Source: an uncultured bacterium
GTDB lineage: Bacteria > Planctomycetota > UBA1135 > GCA-002748355
Length of the DNA stretch: 42,651 bases
Assembly: GCA_937858895.1 (NCBI GenBank)
Contig: CALLZN010000372.1
Location: forward strand, 1-42,651
Direction of reading: 5' to 3'
Position 1 is the first letter of the stretch, and each line of letters opens with the position of its first letter. This document shows positions 7,803 to 16,870 of this stretch, piece by piece. The notes beneath the pieces were generated by a model, which worked only from the letters and a program-made list of their open reading frames with translations, did no database searches and was not told the origin of the DNA. Both the position numbers and the translations under genes were made by a program.

Positions 7803-9155
7803 ATGCGTGTCGTTCTCGTTTGCATTGGTTTCGCGCTCGGCTTCGCTTTGTCGCTCTTTGTCGGGCCCGAGCGTCTAGTTGTAGGCGCGAATATCGACGG
7901 TCGTGGCGAGGAGCGTGAAGATGCCCAGGTCGAAGCCCTGCGCCTCGAGCTCGCTGCCGTGCGCCGAGACCTCGCCGCCGTCAAGGGAGAGCGCAACGCC
8001 GCGCCCGAAGTCTCAGAGCTCCCTGCCCCCAAGGCCGAAGAAGCGCGCAAGAGTCCCGAGGCGCTCGATCTCTTTCTCCTCGACGATCTGCGGCGCTTCG
8101 TGTCGAGCGGCGCGCTCGAGCAGTACTTCTCGGGCAAGCGTGAAGACTTGGCGTCCTTCCTCGTCGATGGTTGGATCGGGGTCGGCCGACCCGAGCTCGC
8201 CTACGCGGTCGTGACTGCGAGTGCGCAGCAGCTTCCGATCGACAATCTGCTGCGGGCCGCTGCCAATGCGCTCGCCGAGGCCGGGAACCACGTTCTCGCC
8301 ACCGAAGCCCATCTGAGACTTCTCATCGAGAATCCAGGCGCCGCTCTCAGCTACCTGCGCGAGCACGCGCCCGACCGAGCCTTGGCTCTACTCGAAGGCA
8401 CGACGTTCGATGACAAGCACCAGGCTGTCGTTCGCCGCGGGCGGCTCGAGTTGCTCATCGCGTTGAAGCGTCCCGAAGAAGCGCTGCGTCTCACGGACGC
8501 TTTGCTCGCCGAAGGCCGCTTTCCGCCGGTGGCTTGGGAGTTCCTCGTGAATGCCATGCCGCGCGAGATCGAGGCGCGCCTCCTCGCGCAGATGCAAAAG
8601 GAAGCGTCCCCGGACATGCAGCGAGCCCTCGACTTGCACCTCGTCAAGGCGCTGATGCAGCAGGGGCGTAACGACGATGCCCGCCGGCGCATCGAAGCAC
8701 GCTTGCTGAGCGGCTACGACCCTGCATTGGCCGAGGCGCTCACCAAGGCTGCGCCCAAAGAGGCGCTCAGCTACCTAGAGCGGCAGGTTCGTCTTCGAGG
8801 CGAAGATGCCGTGATCTGGGCCCAGTATGGTGACGTGCTTCTCGACAGCGGTCGAAAGGGCGAGGCCTATCATGCCTTCGAACGCGCAATTGCGATCGCG
8901 CCAAACGAGGAGGCCACCGACCGCTACCTCGAGGCAGATGCGCGCCGCGCGGCGGCCTTTCTCCTGCCATTTGCGCGAGCTCGCAAGGATGACGAGGTCT
9001 TCGGCGACATGGCTGATGCCTTATGGAAGCGCGGTGACCGCAATCTCGCGCGGGAGTACTGGGAAGAAGCGTTGCGCCTCGATCCCGACGACAGCGAATG
9101 GACGGGCAAGCTCGCGCGCCTCAAGGCGCAGAAAGATCCGCTCGGCGACGGCTGA
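7803..9155 (+). CDS. membrane-anchored TPR/helical repeat protein
   Basis: A 450-residue protein with an N-terminal signal anchor (VVLVCIGFALGFALSLFVG). An acidic coiled-coil region follows (about residues 40-62, EALRLELAAVRRDLAAVKGE), then long tandem helical repeats of the tetratricopeptide kind. The clearest units are near the C-terminus, around AVIWAQYGDVLLDSGRKGEA and NLAREYWEEALRLDPDDSEW. It probably acts as a protein-protein scaffold on the periplasmic face. It follows the sugar dehydrogenase by 36 bp and may be co-transcribed. It meets the glutamate dehydrogenase gene tail to tail with a 4-bp gap and no obvious terminator. Confidence 0.75.
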   Translation: MRVVLVCIGFALGFALSLFVGPERLVVGANIDGRGEEREDAQVEALRLELAAVRRDLAAVKGERNAAPEVSELPAPKAEEARKSPEALDLFLLDDLRRFVSSGALEQYFSGKREDLASFLVDGWIGVGRPELAYAVVTASAQQLPIDNLLRAAANALAEAGNHVLATEAHLRLLIENPGAALSYLREHAPDRALALLEGTTFDDKHQAVVRRGRLELLIALKRPEEALRLTDALLAEGRFPPVAWEFLVNAMPREIEARLLAQMQKEASPDMQRALDLHLVKALMQQGRNDDARRRIEARLLSGYDPALAEALTKAAPKEALSYLERQVRLRGEDAVIWAQYGDVLLDSGRKGEAYHAFERAIAIAPNEEATDRYLEADARRAAAFLLPFARARKDDEVFGDMADALWKRGDRNLAREYWEEALRLDPDDSEWTGKLARLKAQKDPLGDG

Positions 9156-9159
9156 CGCC

Positions 9160-10416
9160 TCAGGCGTAGAGCCCGCGCAGCTTGTAGACGTGCGCCACGC
9201 GTTCGATCGCGAGCATGTAGCTCGCCGTGCGCGCCGACACCGATTCCCGGTCGGCCAGACCACAAACCGACTGGAAGGCATCGACCATGATCTTCTCGAG
9301 CCGTTCGTTGACGTCGCGCTCGTCCCAGTAGTAGCCGAGGCGGTTCTGCACCCACTCGAAGTAGCTGACCGTCACGCCCCCCGCGTTGGCCAGGATGTCG
9401 GGGATCACGAAGATGCCGCGCTCGTCGAGGATGGCCTCGGCCGAGGGCGTCATCGGACCGTTGGCACCTTCGACGATGACCTTGGCGCGGATGTCGGCGG
9501 CGTTCTCTTTGGTGATCACGTTTTCGAGCGCGGCCGGCACGAGGACGTCCACGTCGAGGGTCAAGAGCGCATCGCCAGAGATGTGATCGCCGCAAGTCAG
9601 GCCTTCGAGCGTGCGGTGGTCGCGCAAGTGCGCGCTCACCACCGACATGTCGAGGCCGTCGGGGTTGTAGAGGGCGCCCGATATGTCACTGATCGCGCAA
9701 ACCTTGATGCCGAGGGCATGCAGGCATTCGGCCGAGACGCCGCCGACGTTGCCGGCACCTTGCACCGCTGCCTTGCACTGCTTGGGGTCCATGCCCAAGC
9801 GATAGAGTGACTCGCGCGTCATGAGGCCGACGCCGTAGCCCGTCGCGCGCACGCGGCCATGGCTGCCGCCGAGCTCGATCGGCTTGCCGGTTACGACGCC
9901 TGGCGCCGACTGGCGGATGTGCATGGCGTAGGTGTCCATCATCCAAGCCATGATGCGAGGGTTCGTGTTGACGTCCGGCGCTGGAACGTCACGGTCCGGA
10001 CCGACGAGGTCCATGATCGAAGCCATGTAGCGGCGCGTCAGGCGTTCGAGCTCGAGCTCGGTCATCTTGGATGGGTCGCAGATGACACCACCCTTGGCCC
10101 CGCCGAAGGGCACGTTGACGACCGCACACTTCCACGTCATCCAGGCCGCGAGCGCTCGGACCTCGTCGAGGGTCACGTTGCGATCGAAGCGCACACCACC
10201 CTTGCCCGGTCCTCGTGCAACCGAGTGCTGGACGCGATACCCGGTGAAGACCTTGATCGATCGGTCCTCCATCTGCACCGGGATCGAGACGATGATCTCG
10301 CGGTCGGGCCGCTCGAGGATCTGGTAGAGCCCAGGGTCGAGGTCGAGTTTCTTGGCTGCAATGTCGAAGCGGTGCAGCATCGCCTCGAGGGGATTCGTTT
10401 CGCTGTCTCGATTCAT
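9160..10416 (-). CDS. gdhA: glutamate dehydrogenase
   Basis: A 418-residue Glu/Leu/Phe/Val dehydrogenase interconverting glutamate and 2-oxoglutarate plus ammonia in the cytoplasm. The N-terminal substrate domain holds GPGKGGVRF, AAWMTWKCAVVNVPFGGAKGG with the catalytic lysines, and DVPAPDVNT with the catalytic Asp. The C-terminal Rossmann domain has the dinucleotide loop QGAGNVGG and the ending ANAGGVTVSYFEWVQN. Length equals the hexameric ~420-residue class. The ATG at 10416 (MNRDSETN) is chosen because longer frames add low-complexity sequence. NAD versus NADP use is unclear. The 217-bp divergent upstream region carries a perfect 10-bp inverted repeat. Confidence 0.95.
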   Translation of the reverse strand: MNRDSETNPLEAMLHRFDIAAKKLDLDPGLYQILERPDREIIVSIPVQMEDRSIKVFTGYRVQHSVARGPGKGGVRFDRNVTLDEVRALAAWMTWKCAVVNVPFGGAKGGVICDPSKMTELELERLTRRYMASIMDLVGPDRDVPAPDVNTNPRIMAWMMDTYAMHIRQSAPGVVTGKPIELGGSHGRVRATGYGVGLMTRESLYRLGMDPKQCKAAVQGAGNVGGVSAECLHALGIKVCAISDISGALYNPDGLDMSVVSAHLRDHRTLEGLTCGDHISGDALLTLDVDVLVPAALENVITKENAADIRAKVIVEGANGPMTPSAEAILDERGIFVIPDILANAGGVTVSYFEWVQNRLGYYWDERDVNERLEKIMVDAFQSVCGLADRESVSARTASYMLAIERVAHVYKLRGLYA

Positions 10417-10504
10417 CGATGTCCGTGCCAACTCATGGCTGGATCCGAAGAGGCCAAACGGGCCGAGCGTCCCTTCTTCCGAAGCGCGTGCCGGCGATGG
10501 TAGG

Positions 10505-10543
10505 TGCGAAGCTCGGCGGACGTGGCACGAGCGGAGCTTCGCA
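10505..10543. promoter_or_regulatory. perfect 10-bp inverted repeat in divergent intergenic region
   Basis: TGCGAAGCTC (10505-10514) and its exact complement GAGCTTCGCA (10534-10543) flank a 19-nt centre that itself contains CGTGGCACG (10521-10529). It lies between the divergently read glutamate dehydrogenase and WaaP-like kinase genes. It could be an operator, or a structured 5' leader 89-127 nt before the dehydrogenase start. No protein is assigned. Confidence 0.45.
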
Positions 10544-10633
10544 TCTAGGATCGACGTAGGCGTTTCGTCGAGGCGCGGAGCAGGGTCTGGCTTCGGGGGT
10601 TGTTCGCGTTCGCCGTTCCGGCTTCGCCCTGTC

Positions 10634-11581
10634 GTGAGACTCTTGGAAAGCACCCGACTCTACGCAGCGCTGCGCACGCTCACAAGCACGGACGACGCTC
10701 GCTTCGTCTTCCTGGTGGCGGACGAGGCTCGCGTCGAGGCTTCGGGCCTCGCGGATTGCTTCGGGGTGACGCGGCCAGAAGCGATTCCGCCGGCGCGCCT
10801 GATCGGGGAGCGCTTTGGCTGCCTCGTGCGTGAGACCGATGGGCGTCGCAGCGCGCGGCTCGATGCCGGTGTCGGGGGAGGGGGTGCAGCGGGAGGGCTC
10901 GGCGTCTTCGTCAAGCAGTACGATGCTGGGTCCGGTAGGAGCGGCAAGATCGCTCGCCGCGCGGCCCCCGCGCGCATCGAAGCCGAGCGCCTCGTTCAGC
11001 TCGGCCGCCTCGGCCTCCCCGTGCCCGAGCTCTTGCTCGCCTGCTGGAGTCGAAGCGGGGGACGGGGGCCCGGCGCGACGGTCCAAGTCGCGATCGAGGG
11101 GCGCGGCCTCGACGAGGTCTTCGCCGAAGCGAGTGAGGCAGCCCGCGCCCGCTGCGTCGAAAAGGCACTGCTGCCGATCGTCGTTCGGCTGCACGAGTGC
11201 GGCTTCTTTCACCGCGACCTCTACCTCGGGCACTTCCTCGGTGAAGTGCAGGCAGACCGGCAGGTCCGGGTGCACGGCTTGGTCGACGTCGCCCGTGCCG
11301 TGCCGTCGGCGGGCTTCCTCGGACGCTTGCGGGTCAAGGACCTGGCCGCCCTCCTCGTGTCGCTGGATCCTTGGGTGTCTCGGCGTGTCCTCTACCGTGC
11401 CTACATCGAGTATGTCGCGCGCCTCGAGCTGCCCTCGCGCTGGACGGGGCGAGGCGGTCGGCGGCGCCTCTTGCGCGCGGTGCTGCGGCGGGCCGCGCGC
11501 ATGCTGCGGCACCGGCCGCGCTTCGATCCGCCGCTTCGAAGTCGCGACGCGGCGGCGCCGACTGCTACCTTGGGAGCATGA
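10634..11581 (+). CDS. WaaP/InaA-type lipopolysaccharide core kinase-like protein
   Basis: A 315-residue protein of the Kdo/WaaP small-kinase family, which phosphorylates sugars of the LPS inner core at the cytoplasmic membrane. Visible features are a beta-rich N-lobe with FVKQYD as the probable ATP-lysine strand, RIEAERLVQLGRLGLPVPELL, the catalytic loop CGFFHRDLYLGHFL (His-Arg-Asp), and a following VHGLVDVARA metal-binding-type Asp. The C-terminus is very basic. The GTG at 10634 is selected because sequence upstream in frame is not protein-like. The stop overlaps the next start in ATGA. A heptosyltransferase gene lies 5 kb downstream, consistent with an LPS-bearing envelope. The exact substrate is unknown. 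Confidence 0.75.
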   Translation: MRLLESTRLYAALRTLTSTDDARFVFLVADEARVEASGLADCFGVTRPEAIPPARLIGERFGCLVRETDGRRSARLDAGVGGGGAAGGLGVFVKQYDAGSGRSGKIARRAAPARIEAERLVQLGRLGLPVPELLLACWSRSGGRGPGATVQVAIEGRGLDEVFAEASEAARARCVEKALLPIVVRLHECGFFHRDLYLGHFLGEVQADRQVRVHGLVDVARAVPSAGFLGRLRVKDLAALLVSLDPWVSRRVLYRAYIEYVARLELPSRWTGRGGRRRLLRAVLRRAARMLRHRPRFDPPLRSRDAAAPTATLGA

Positions 11582-13770
11582 CGGAGAAGCGCTACTCGAC
11601 TGTCCTGCTCGCCTTCCTCCTCACGGCGCTTGCTTGCGCGCCGGTGCTTCGTGCTCAGGCGGAGCTCACGGCGACCGTCGCTGCCCTGCGGACCGCCATC
11701 GCGGCCGCGGGTGCGGCAGGTGCCACGGGTGCTGCCGCGAAGGACAGCGAACGGCCTGCGCGCCTCGCTCTGGTCAGGACGCTGCTCGGCTTCGCGACCG
11801 ACGAGGCTCGTCGCAGCGCGGCAGAGCTGTGGCGGCTCGAGCCCGACCCGGTCCTGCGCGCCGCGTTGCTCGGCTACGCGACCGAGCTCGCGTCGATGAC
11901 CGACCGCGACCTCCTCGCCATCCTGGAACAGGAGTCGCGAATCGAGGCGCGCTTCGTCGTGGCCCGCTGCTTCTTGCGACGTCACGGCAAGGAAGGCCTC
12001 GACCTGCTCGAGTCGCTGCGTACGGAGAACAAGAGTCCGCAGCTAGCTGTCGTCATCCTCGCGGCTTGTGCTCCCGAGGCGGCGTCGACGCCTTTCGGCA
12101 AGCACTTCAAGGAGCACTTCGACTTCGAGGCGCCGACGCGCCAGCTCGAGGTCCTGGCCTTGCTCGCGGAGCCGATGCTCGTCGATCCTGCGAGCGCGCG
12201 TAAGGAAGGAGCTGATCCAGAGGTCCAGCGCCTGCGCCTGACCCTCGCCGAGAAGGCCAAGTGGCCGCCGCTGCGCGGCGAGGCCATCCGACAGCTGGCG
12301 CTGGCTGGCGACGCGCGGGGCAAGGGAATCGCGCGCAAGCTCGCCAAGGCGGCGCAGCCCGAGCCGCGGCTCGCCAAGGCGCTCTTCGAAGCCCTCACGC
12401 ACGACCTGGACACCGCCGACCTCGACATCCTCGGGCCCCTGCTTCTCTTGCGCGGCGCCGGCGTCGCGCCGCTTGCGCGGGACTTCGTCGAGGCGCGCGC
12501 CGCTGACCCGGACCTCGTCGCCTGGGCGCTCGGTTCGGGAAAGACCGCCAAGTCCGAGGGTACGCGGCTCTTGGCCTTGCGCGTGCTCGCGAAGAGCGCC
12601 GAGCAAGGCCGCGGTGACCAAGCGGCCGCCAGAGCGGCCTTGCTGGAGCTCTTCGCGGATCCCTCCGACGACATCGCGCGGCGGGCCGCCGATGTCCTCG
12701 CGGCGCTCGGCGACGAGCGCGTGCGCGAGCGGCTCGAACAACAGCTACGCAGCGGCTCGCTCGACCGCCGCCTCGACGCGCTCGACGGCCTCGCCAAGCT
12801 GCGCAAGGACCCTGCCTTCGACAGTCTCCTGCTTGAAGTCGCCGGCGACGCGCCGATCGAGCTGCGCATGCTCGCGATTCGCATCGCGGCGCGGCGCGGC
12901 TTGCGCGCCTTCTTGCCGATGCTGCCCGAGCTGCTCAACAACACGGATGCGCGCGTCGTGTCGACGGGCCTCGAGCTCGCGCGCTACGTGCGCGACGCAA
13001 AGAGCATCCCGCTCCTGCTCTCGCTGCTCGATCGCTCGAAGGGGCGCATCGCGGCCGAAACCAAGAGCGCGCTCAAGAGCCTGACGCGGCTCTACTACGC
13101 CGACGCGGACCGCTGGCGCTCCTGGTGGAAGCGCGATGGCGCGAGCTTCGTGCTGCCGCCCGCCGAGGAGGGCGCAGCCGCGACGGGCCCGCAGACCGTG
13201 ACCGTCGAAGAAGCCGCCGGCGCTGGCGGCGACGACGCAGGCACGACCGCGAGCTTCTACGGCATCCCGGTCGAGTCGCGCAGCGTCGCCTTCTGCGTCG
13301 ACGTGAGCGGCAGCATGAACGAGGTCGTCGGCACGGGCATCTCGCGCCTCGCGATCGCAAAGCGCGCGCTGCTGCGCTCGCTGGAGCGCATGCCCAAGGG
13401 GACGCGCGTGCACCTCATATTCTTCGACGTGGAGGTGCATCGCTTCCAGAAGCGCGCGACCGCCGTCGACCCCAAGAAGCTCGAAGCGATCCAAGCCTTC
13501 ATCGAGGGCCAGCGTCCGCTCGGCGAAACGAACCTCTATGGTGCCCTCGACGCGGCGCTCGAAGACAGCGCGGTCGACACGATCTACGTGCTGAGCGACG
13601 GCGAGCCGAGCGCCGGTGAAATCACCGACGCGCGCGAACTCGGCGACGAGATCCTGCGCATCAACCGACGTCGCCTCGTGATCTTCCACAGCATCGCGAT
13701 CGGCCAGCCGAGCGCGCTGCTCGAGCGACTCGCGCGCGAGAGCGGCGGCGACTACGTCTTGCAGAAGTAG
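11578..13770 (+). CDS. secreted HEAT-repeat protein with C-terminal VWA domain
   Basis: A 730-residue protein. It starts with a signal peptide (hydrophobic LLAFLLTALACAPVLRAQA). Alpha-helical HEAT-like repeats then fill about residues 30-520, for example PSDDIARRAADVLAALGDERV. A segment LKSLTRLYYADADRWRSWW follows. A von Willebrand A domain occupies residues ~565-730 with a complete MIDAS: DVSGSM (D575), the Thr of GETNLYG (T651) and SDGEPS (D674). VWA domains bind metal and mediate protein contacts; the role is probably extracytoplasmic adhesion or complex assembly. The start overlaps the kinase stop by 4 bp (ATGA), so translation is likely coupled. The segment with W-x-x-WW is shared with the split HEAT gene at 19394. 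Confidence 0.82.
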   Translation: MTEKRYSTVLLAFLLTALACAPVLRAQAELTATVAALRTAIAAAGAAGATGAAAKDSERPARLALVRTLLGFATDEARRSAAELWRLEPDPVLRAALLGYATELASMTDRDLLAILEQESRIEARFVVARCFLRRHGKEGLDLLESLRTENKSPQLAVVILAACAPEAASTPFGKHFKEHFDFEAPTRQLEVLALLAEPMLVDPASARKEGADPEVQRLRLTLAEKAKWPPLRGEAIRQLALAGDARGKGIARKLAKAAQPEPRLAKALFEALTHDLDTADLDILGPLLLLRGAGVAPLARDFVEARAADPDLVAWALGSGKTAKSEGTRLLALRVLAKSAEQGRGDQAAARAALLELFADPSDDIARRAADVLAALGDERVRERLEQQLRSGSLDRRLDALDGLAKLRKDPAFDSLLLEVAGDAPIELRMLAIRIAARRGLRAFLPMLPELLNNTDARVVSTGLELARYVRDAKSIPLLLSLLDRSKGRIAAETKSALKSLTRLYYADADRWRSWWKRDGASFVLPPAEEGAAATGPQTVTVEEAAGAGGDDAGTTASFYGIPVESRSVAFCVDVSGSMNEVVGTGISRLAIAKRALLRSLERMPKGTRVHLIFFDVEVHRFQKRATAVDPKKLEAIQAFIEGQRPLGETNLYGALDAALEDSAVDTIYVLSDGEPSAGEITDARELGDEILRINRRRLVIFHSIAIGQPSALLERLARESGGDYVLQK

Positions 13771-13781
13771 ATCGAGGCGTC

Positions 13782-13809
13782 GTCGCGTCGCTGTGTGCCG
13801 CGACGCGAC
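13782..13809. terminator. GC-rich hairpin between convergent genes
   Basis: GTCGCGTCGC (13782-13791) pairs perfectly with GCGACGCGAC (13800-13809) around an 8-nt loop. It sits in the 46-bp gap between the VWA gene and the convergent Tex-type gene. There is no T-run on either side, so any termination would be non-canonical or bidirectional pausing. Confidence 0.45.
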
Positions 13810-13816
13810 AGGCGAC

Positions 13817-16675
13817 TCAGACGAAGTCCTTGCCGAAGTCCTCGGGTTTGGTCTCGGCCTGGCCTTCGCCGCCAGCGTCCTGCGTCGGCGCCTCGGGGGT
13901 TGGGCCACCATGGGCCGGCCCATCGTTGATTTCGTTGACCGTCGATTCGGGCGCCTCGCTCGCAGTCGGCTGGGCCGCCTGCGCCTCGCCCTGGCTGCGG
14001 TCCGCTGGTCCCGATGCGTCACGGTCCTTGCGCGCCTTGCCGTCGTTGCCCGACTTGGGGCTCGAGCCCGAGCCGCCGCCCGTCTTGTCACGAACGAGAC
14101 CGGCGAGGGCGGCGAAGCTCTTGAGCTCACCTCCATAGCCGCGTTCCGACTCGAGCGTCTCTTTGATCTCGGCGCTCTCGACGACGAAGGAACCACGGAT
14201 CGAGCCACGGTCCTCGCGGCCGAAGCCGCGACCATCGCGGTCACCGCCATCACGCCGCGGGCCTCCGCGACCTCGGTTGTCGCCGCCGCCCTTGCCGGCG
14301 CCGACGCGACCGCCGCGGTCGTTGCCCGGGCGGCCGCCATCGCGCCCGCCGCCATCGCGCCCGCCACCGTCGCGCCCGCCACCATCGCGCCCGCCGCCCG
14401 CCGGACGACCACCGCGACCACGCTGCTGTTCGAAGCGCGCTCGTTGCACCGGCGCTTCGTCTCGCGAGCCCGGGCGCACGACAACCGCCGTCGGGCGCCG
14501 CTTTCCGGCCGCGGCGTCGCCGAGCGTGCGAGGGATCTTCTGGATGTCGCCATGACGCAGCGTCAGCGCGAGCCGCCCCGCTGCTTTGTCGTTCTCGAGC
14601 ACACGCAACCGCAAGATCTGCCCCGACGAGAGCATCGACCCGGGATCGCGCACGTAGTGCTCGGCGATCTGCGAGGCGTGCAGGAGGCCGGCTGGCGCGA
14701 CGCCGACGTCGACGAAGGCCCCGAAGCTCGTGATGCGCGTTACGCGGCCCTCGACTTCGGTGCCCATCGTGAGGTCGTCGACCGACGCGAAGCGGCCGTA
14801 GCGGGCCAGCTCGGCGCTCGGCCGCGGGTCGCGGGTCGCGGAGCGGAGCTCGCGCACGATGCGCTGCAGGGTCTCGCGGTCGAGGCCTTCGCGGTCGAAG
14901 GCCGCGACCTGCAACCGATCGAGCTGTGATGGCTGTTCGAGGAGCTGGGCCTTGGTCAAGGAGAGACTCGCGGCCATCTCCTCGACGAGGCCGTAGCGGC
15001 TCGGCGGCAAGCGCAAGGCATCGAGAGGCTCGGCGCTGTCATGGCGGATGAAGGGCGCGCTAGCGTCGAGCTGGGCCGCGTCCATGTGCCCCTTCTCGAC
15101 GAGGGTCTGCAGGGTCGGCAGGCCGCCTTCGGAGTCGCGCTCGAGGATGAGCTTCAGCGCCGTCTCGCGGCCCATGTCGCCGATGATCGCGAGCGCGTCG
15201 GTCGTCGCCCGCGAGAGGTCGACACCGACCTCGTGGAAGACGCGCTCCCGCACGCTCTCGAGGTGGCGCTGCAGTGGCCGCTGGTGGACCTCGTCGACCA
15301 AGGGTCCGAGCGGCACCTGCGTCGGCTCGAGGCGGCCCCATTCGAGGAGGGGGTCTTGGACCCTGCGTGCGATCGCTGCTGCCTTCTTGCTGCCGACGTC
15401 ACCCTTCGCGCGCCGCTGCGCGCCCAAGGCGTTCTCTTCGGAGACGATGAGGACCTGCGGTCGCGACGCGAGCCCGGTCAGGGCCTCGAGGACGAAGTGC
15501 TCGAACTCGCGGCAGCCGGCACCGGCGCCGATGGCGATGACCTCGACGCCGTTCTCTTCGACGAGGCTGCGGAACTTGGTGAGCTCGGCTGCTCGGTTCT
15601 CGTCGGTGACTGGCGCGAGCTTGTGCGACACGATGGTGTTGCCGCTCGCGTCGACGATGGCGACGCGGGCCGAACGTTTGATCGCCGGCAGCACGCCGAG
15701 GACCTTGCGATCGCGGAAGGGCGCCGTGAGCAGTAGCCCTTCGTAGTCTTCGCCGAAGCAGCGGATCGCCGTGCGGTCGGCGTTGAGCTTGAGCGAGCGC
15801 TGCACCTGGGTCTCGACCCGCGCCTTGAGGCGGTCGAGCCAGGCCGCGCGCAGGGTCGTGTCCCAAAACGCGCGCAGCGGGTGGGCAGCGTCGAGGTCCT
15901 TGGCGTAGGCCTCGCTGAGCACTTGATGCGCCTTCTCCTCGGACAGGCTGATCTCGTAGCGCAGCATGCCCTCTCGCTGCGCCTTCTTGAGGAGCAGCAC
16001 CTCGAACCACGTCAAGCGCCGGACGGACTTGTCGAGCTTGAGGACGGGATCGAAGGGATGGGACTTGGGCAACTGGCCCTGCACTTGTACGTGCACCTTC
16101 TGGTCGAGCAAGGCGTCGACGAGGCTCGCGGGCGCATCGATCTCCTCGACCAGGATGGCTCGCGCGCCTTCGAGGGCGGCTCGGGCATCGGGCACGCCCT
16201 TGCTCGGGTCGACGTAGGCCTCCGCCGCGCTGAGCGCGTCCTGGCCCGGTGCCGTCGTGCGCTCGCGCAAGGCGGTCGCTAGCGCGCCGAGGCCCTTGGC
16301 GCGCGCTTCTTGCGCTGCTCCTGTGTGGCGGCGACGGATCGCCTGCCACTCGTCCTCGAGGTCGTCGAGCTCGTCGTGGGCGAGCACACGCTGCAAGAGG
16401 TCGGCGTCGAGCCAACCTTCGCGTTCGGCGGTCTCGAGCACGACGCTCCGGTGTTCCTCGAGCAGCTCGAGGTCCTGGACGCGGTCGCGCAGTTCGTACA
16501 TGCGCCGCGCATCCATGCCGCCGAAGCGGTGGCTTGCGAAGGTCGCGAGGAAGGGGATCTTGGAGCCCGCGCTCGTTTGCTCGAGCAGAGCACCGATTGC
16601 TTCGGTGCTGCTGTCGAACTCTCGAGCCAGTCGGGCGAGCACCCGGTCACGGGTGGAAGGAACGTTCGCGGGCAT
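13817..16675 (-). CDS. tex: divergent Tex-family S1 RNA-binding protein with Gly/Arg-rich tail
   Basis: A 952-residue homologue of the transcription accessory protein Tex. The order of domains is kept: N-terminal helical region with GSKIPFLATF and LELLEEHRSVVL, a YqgF/RNase H-like domain (~320-440), helix-hairpin-helix region (~500-570, containing VGVDLSRATTDAL), and an S1 domain (~636-708, VEGRVTRITSFGAFVDVG). A Gly/Arg/Asp-rich tail (~750-820) and an acidic, disordered end complete it. Several near-invariant Tex motifs are changed: LGLDPGLRTG reads LGVLPAIKRS, SEAGAS reads SEENAL, and GQYQHD reads GPLVDE. It may be a paralogue with altered function. AGGAG lies just upstream of the ATG. Binding to nucleic acid is likely; the biochemical role is uncertain. 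Confidence 0.85.
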   Translation of the reverse strand: MPANVPSTRDRVLARLAREFDSSTEAIGALLEQTSAGSKIPFLATFASHRFGGMDARRMYELRDRVQDLELLEEHRSVVLETAEREGWLDADLLQRVLAHDELDDLEDEWQAIRRRHTGAAQEARAKGLGALATALRERTTAPGQDALSAAEAYVDPSKGVPDARAALEGARAILVEEIDAPASLVDALLDQKVHVQVQGQLPKSHPFDPVLKLDKSVRRLTWFEVLLLKKAQREGMLRYEISLSEEKAHQVLSEAYAKDLDAAHPLRAFWDTTLRAAWLDRLKARVETQVQRSLKLNADRTAIRCFGEDYEGLLLTAPFRDRKVLGVLPAIKRSARVAIVDASGNTIVSHKLAPVTDENRAAELTKFRSLVEENGVEVIAIGAGAGCREFEHFVLEALTGLASRPQVLIVSEENALGAQRRAKGDVGSKKAAAIARRVQDPLLEWGRLEPTQVPLGPLVDEVHQRPLQRHLESVRERVFHEVGVDLSRATTDALAIIGDMGRETALKLILERDSEGGLPTLQTLVEKGHMDAAQLDASAPFIRHDSAEPLDALRLPPSRYGLVEEMAASLSLTKAQLLEQPSQLDRLQVAAFDREGLDRETLQRIVRELRSATRDPRPSAELARYGRFASVDDLTMGTEVEGRVTRITSFGAFVDVGVAPAGLLHASQIAEHYVRDPGSMLSSGQILRLRVLENDKAAGRLALTLRHGDIQKIPRTLGDAAAGKRRPTAVVVRPGSRDEAPVQRARFEQQRGRGGRPAGGGRDGGGRDGGGRDGGGRDGGRPGNDRGGRVGAGKGGGDNRGRGGPRRDGGDRDGRGFGREDRGSIRGSFVVESAEIKETLESERGYGGELKSFAALAGLVRDKTGGGSGSSPKSGNDGKARKDRDASGPADRSQGEAQAAQPTASEAPESTVNEINDGPAHGGPTPEAPTQDAGGEGQAETKPEDFGKDFV
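14336..14400 (-). repeat. 15-bp tandem repeat encoding GGGRD units
   Basis: About four copies of a 15-bp unit (plus-strand form CGCGCCCGCCGCCAT and one- or two-base variants). They encode consecutive Gly-Gly-Gly-Arg-Asp in the tail of the Tex-type protein. Such a tract can change copy number by slippage while staying in frame. Confidence 0.85.
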
Positions 16676-16870
16676 GGAACTCCTGCGAGTGCGTCAGTCG
16701 GCGAGGCGCTGTCTGCGGTACGCGAGAGGGAAAGGGCGAAGAGCTTAGCAGGCAGTCTCGCAACTCCAAAGTGCCGCTCTGACACGCTTCTGAGTCCGCC
16801 CTTTTGCTCTGCGCATGGGTTCGGCCGCAAAGGCCTTGCCAGGGGCCGCAGCTGCCCCGATAAGCGCGGC

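Noticed and set aside
14336..14400. Mobile element or minisatellite locus
   Set aside because: The 15-bp repeat stays in frame and codes for the tail of the Tex-type protein.
16676..16870. tRNA or small RNA in the divergent gap
   Set aside because: No cloverleaf, no CCA end and no terminator; only likely promoter sequence and an AGGAG for the Tex-type gene.
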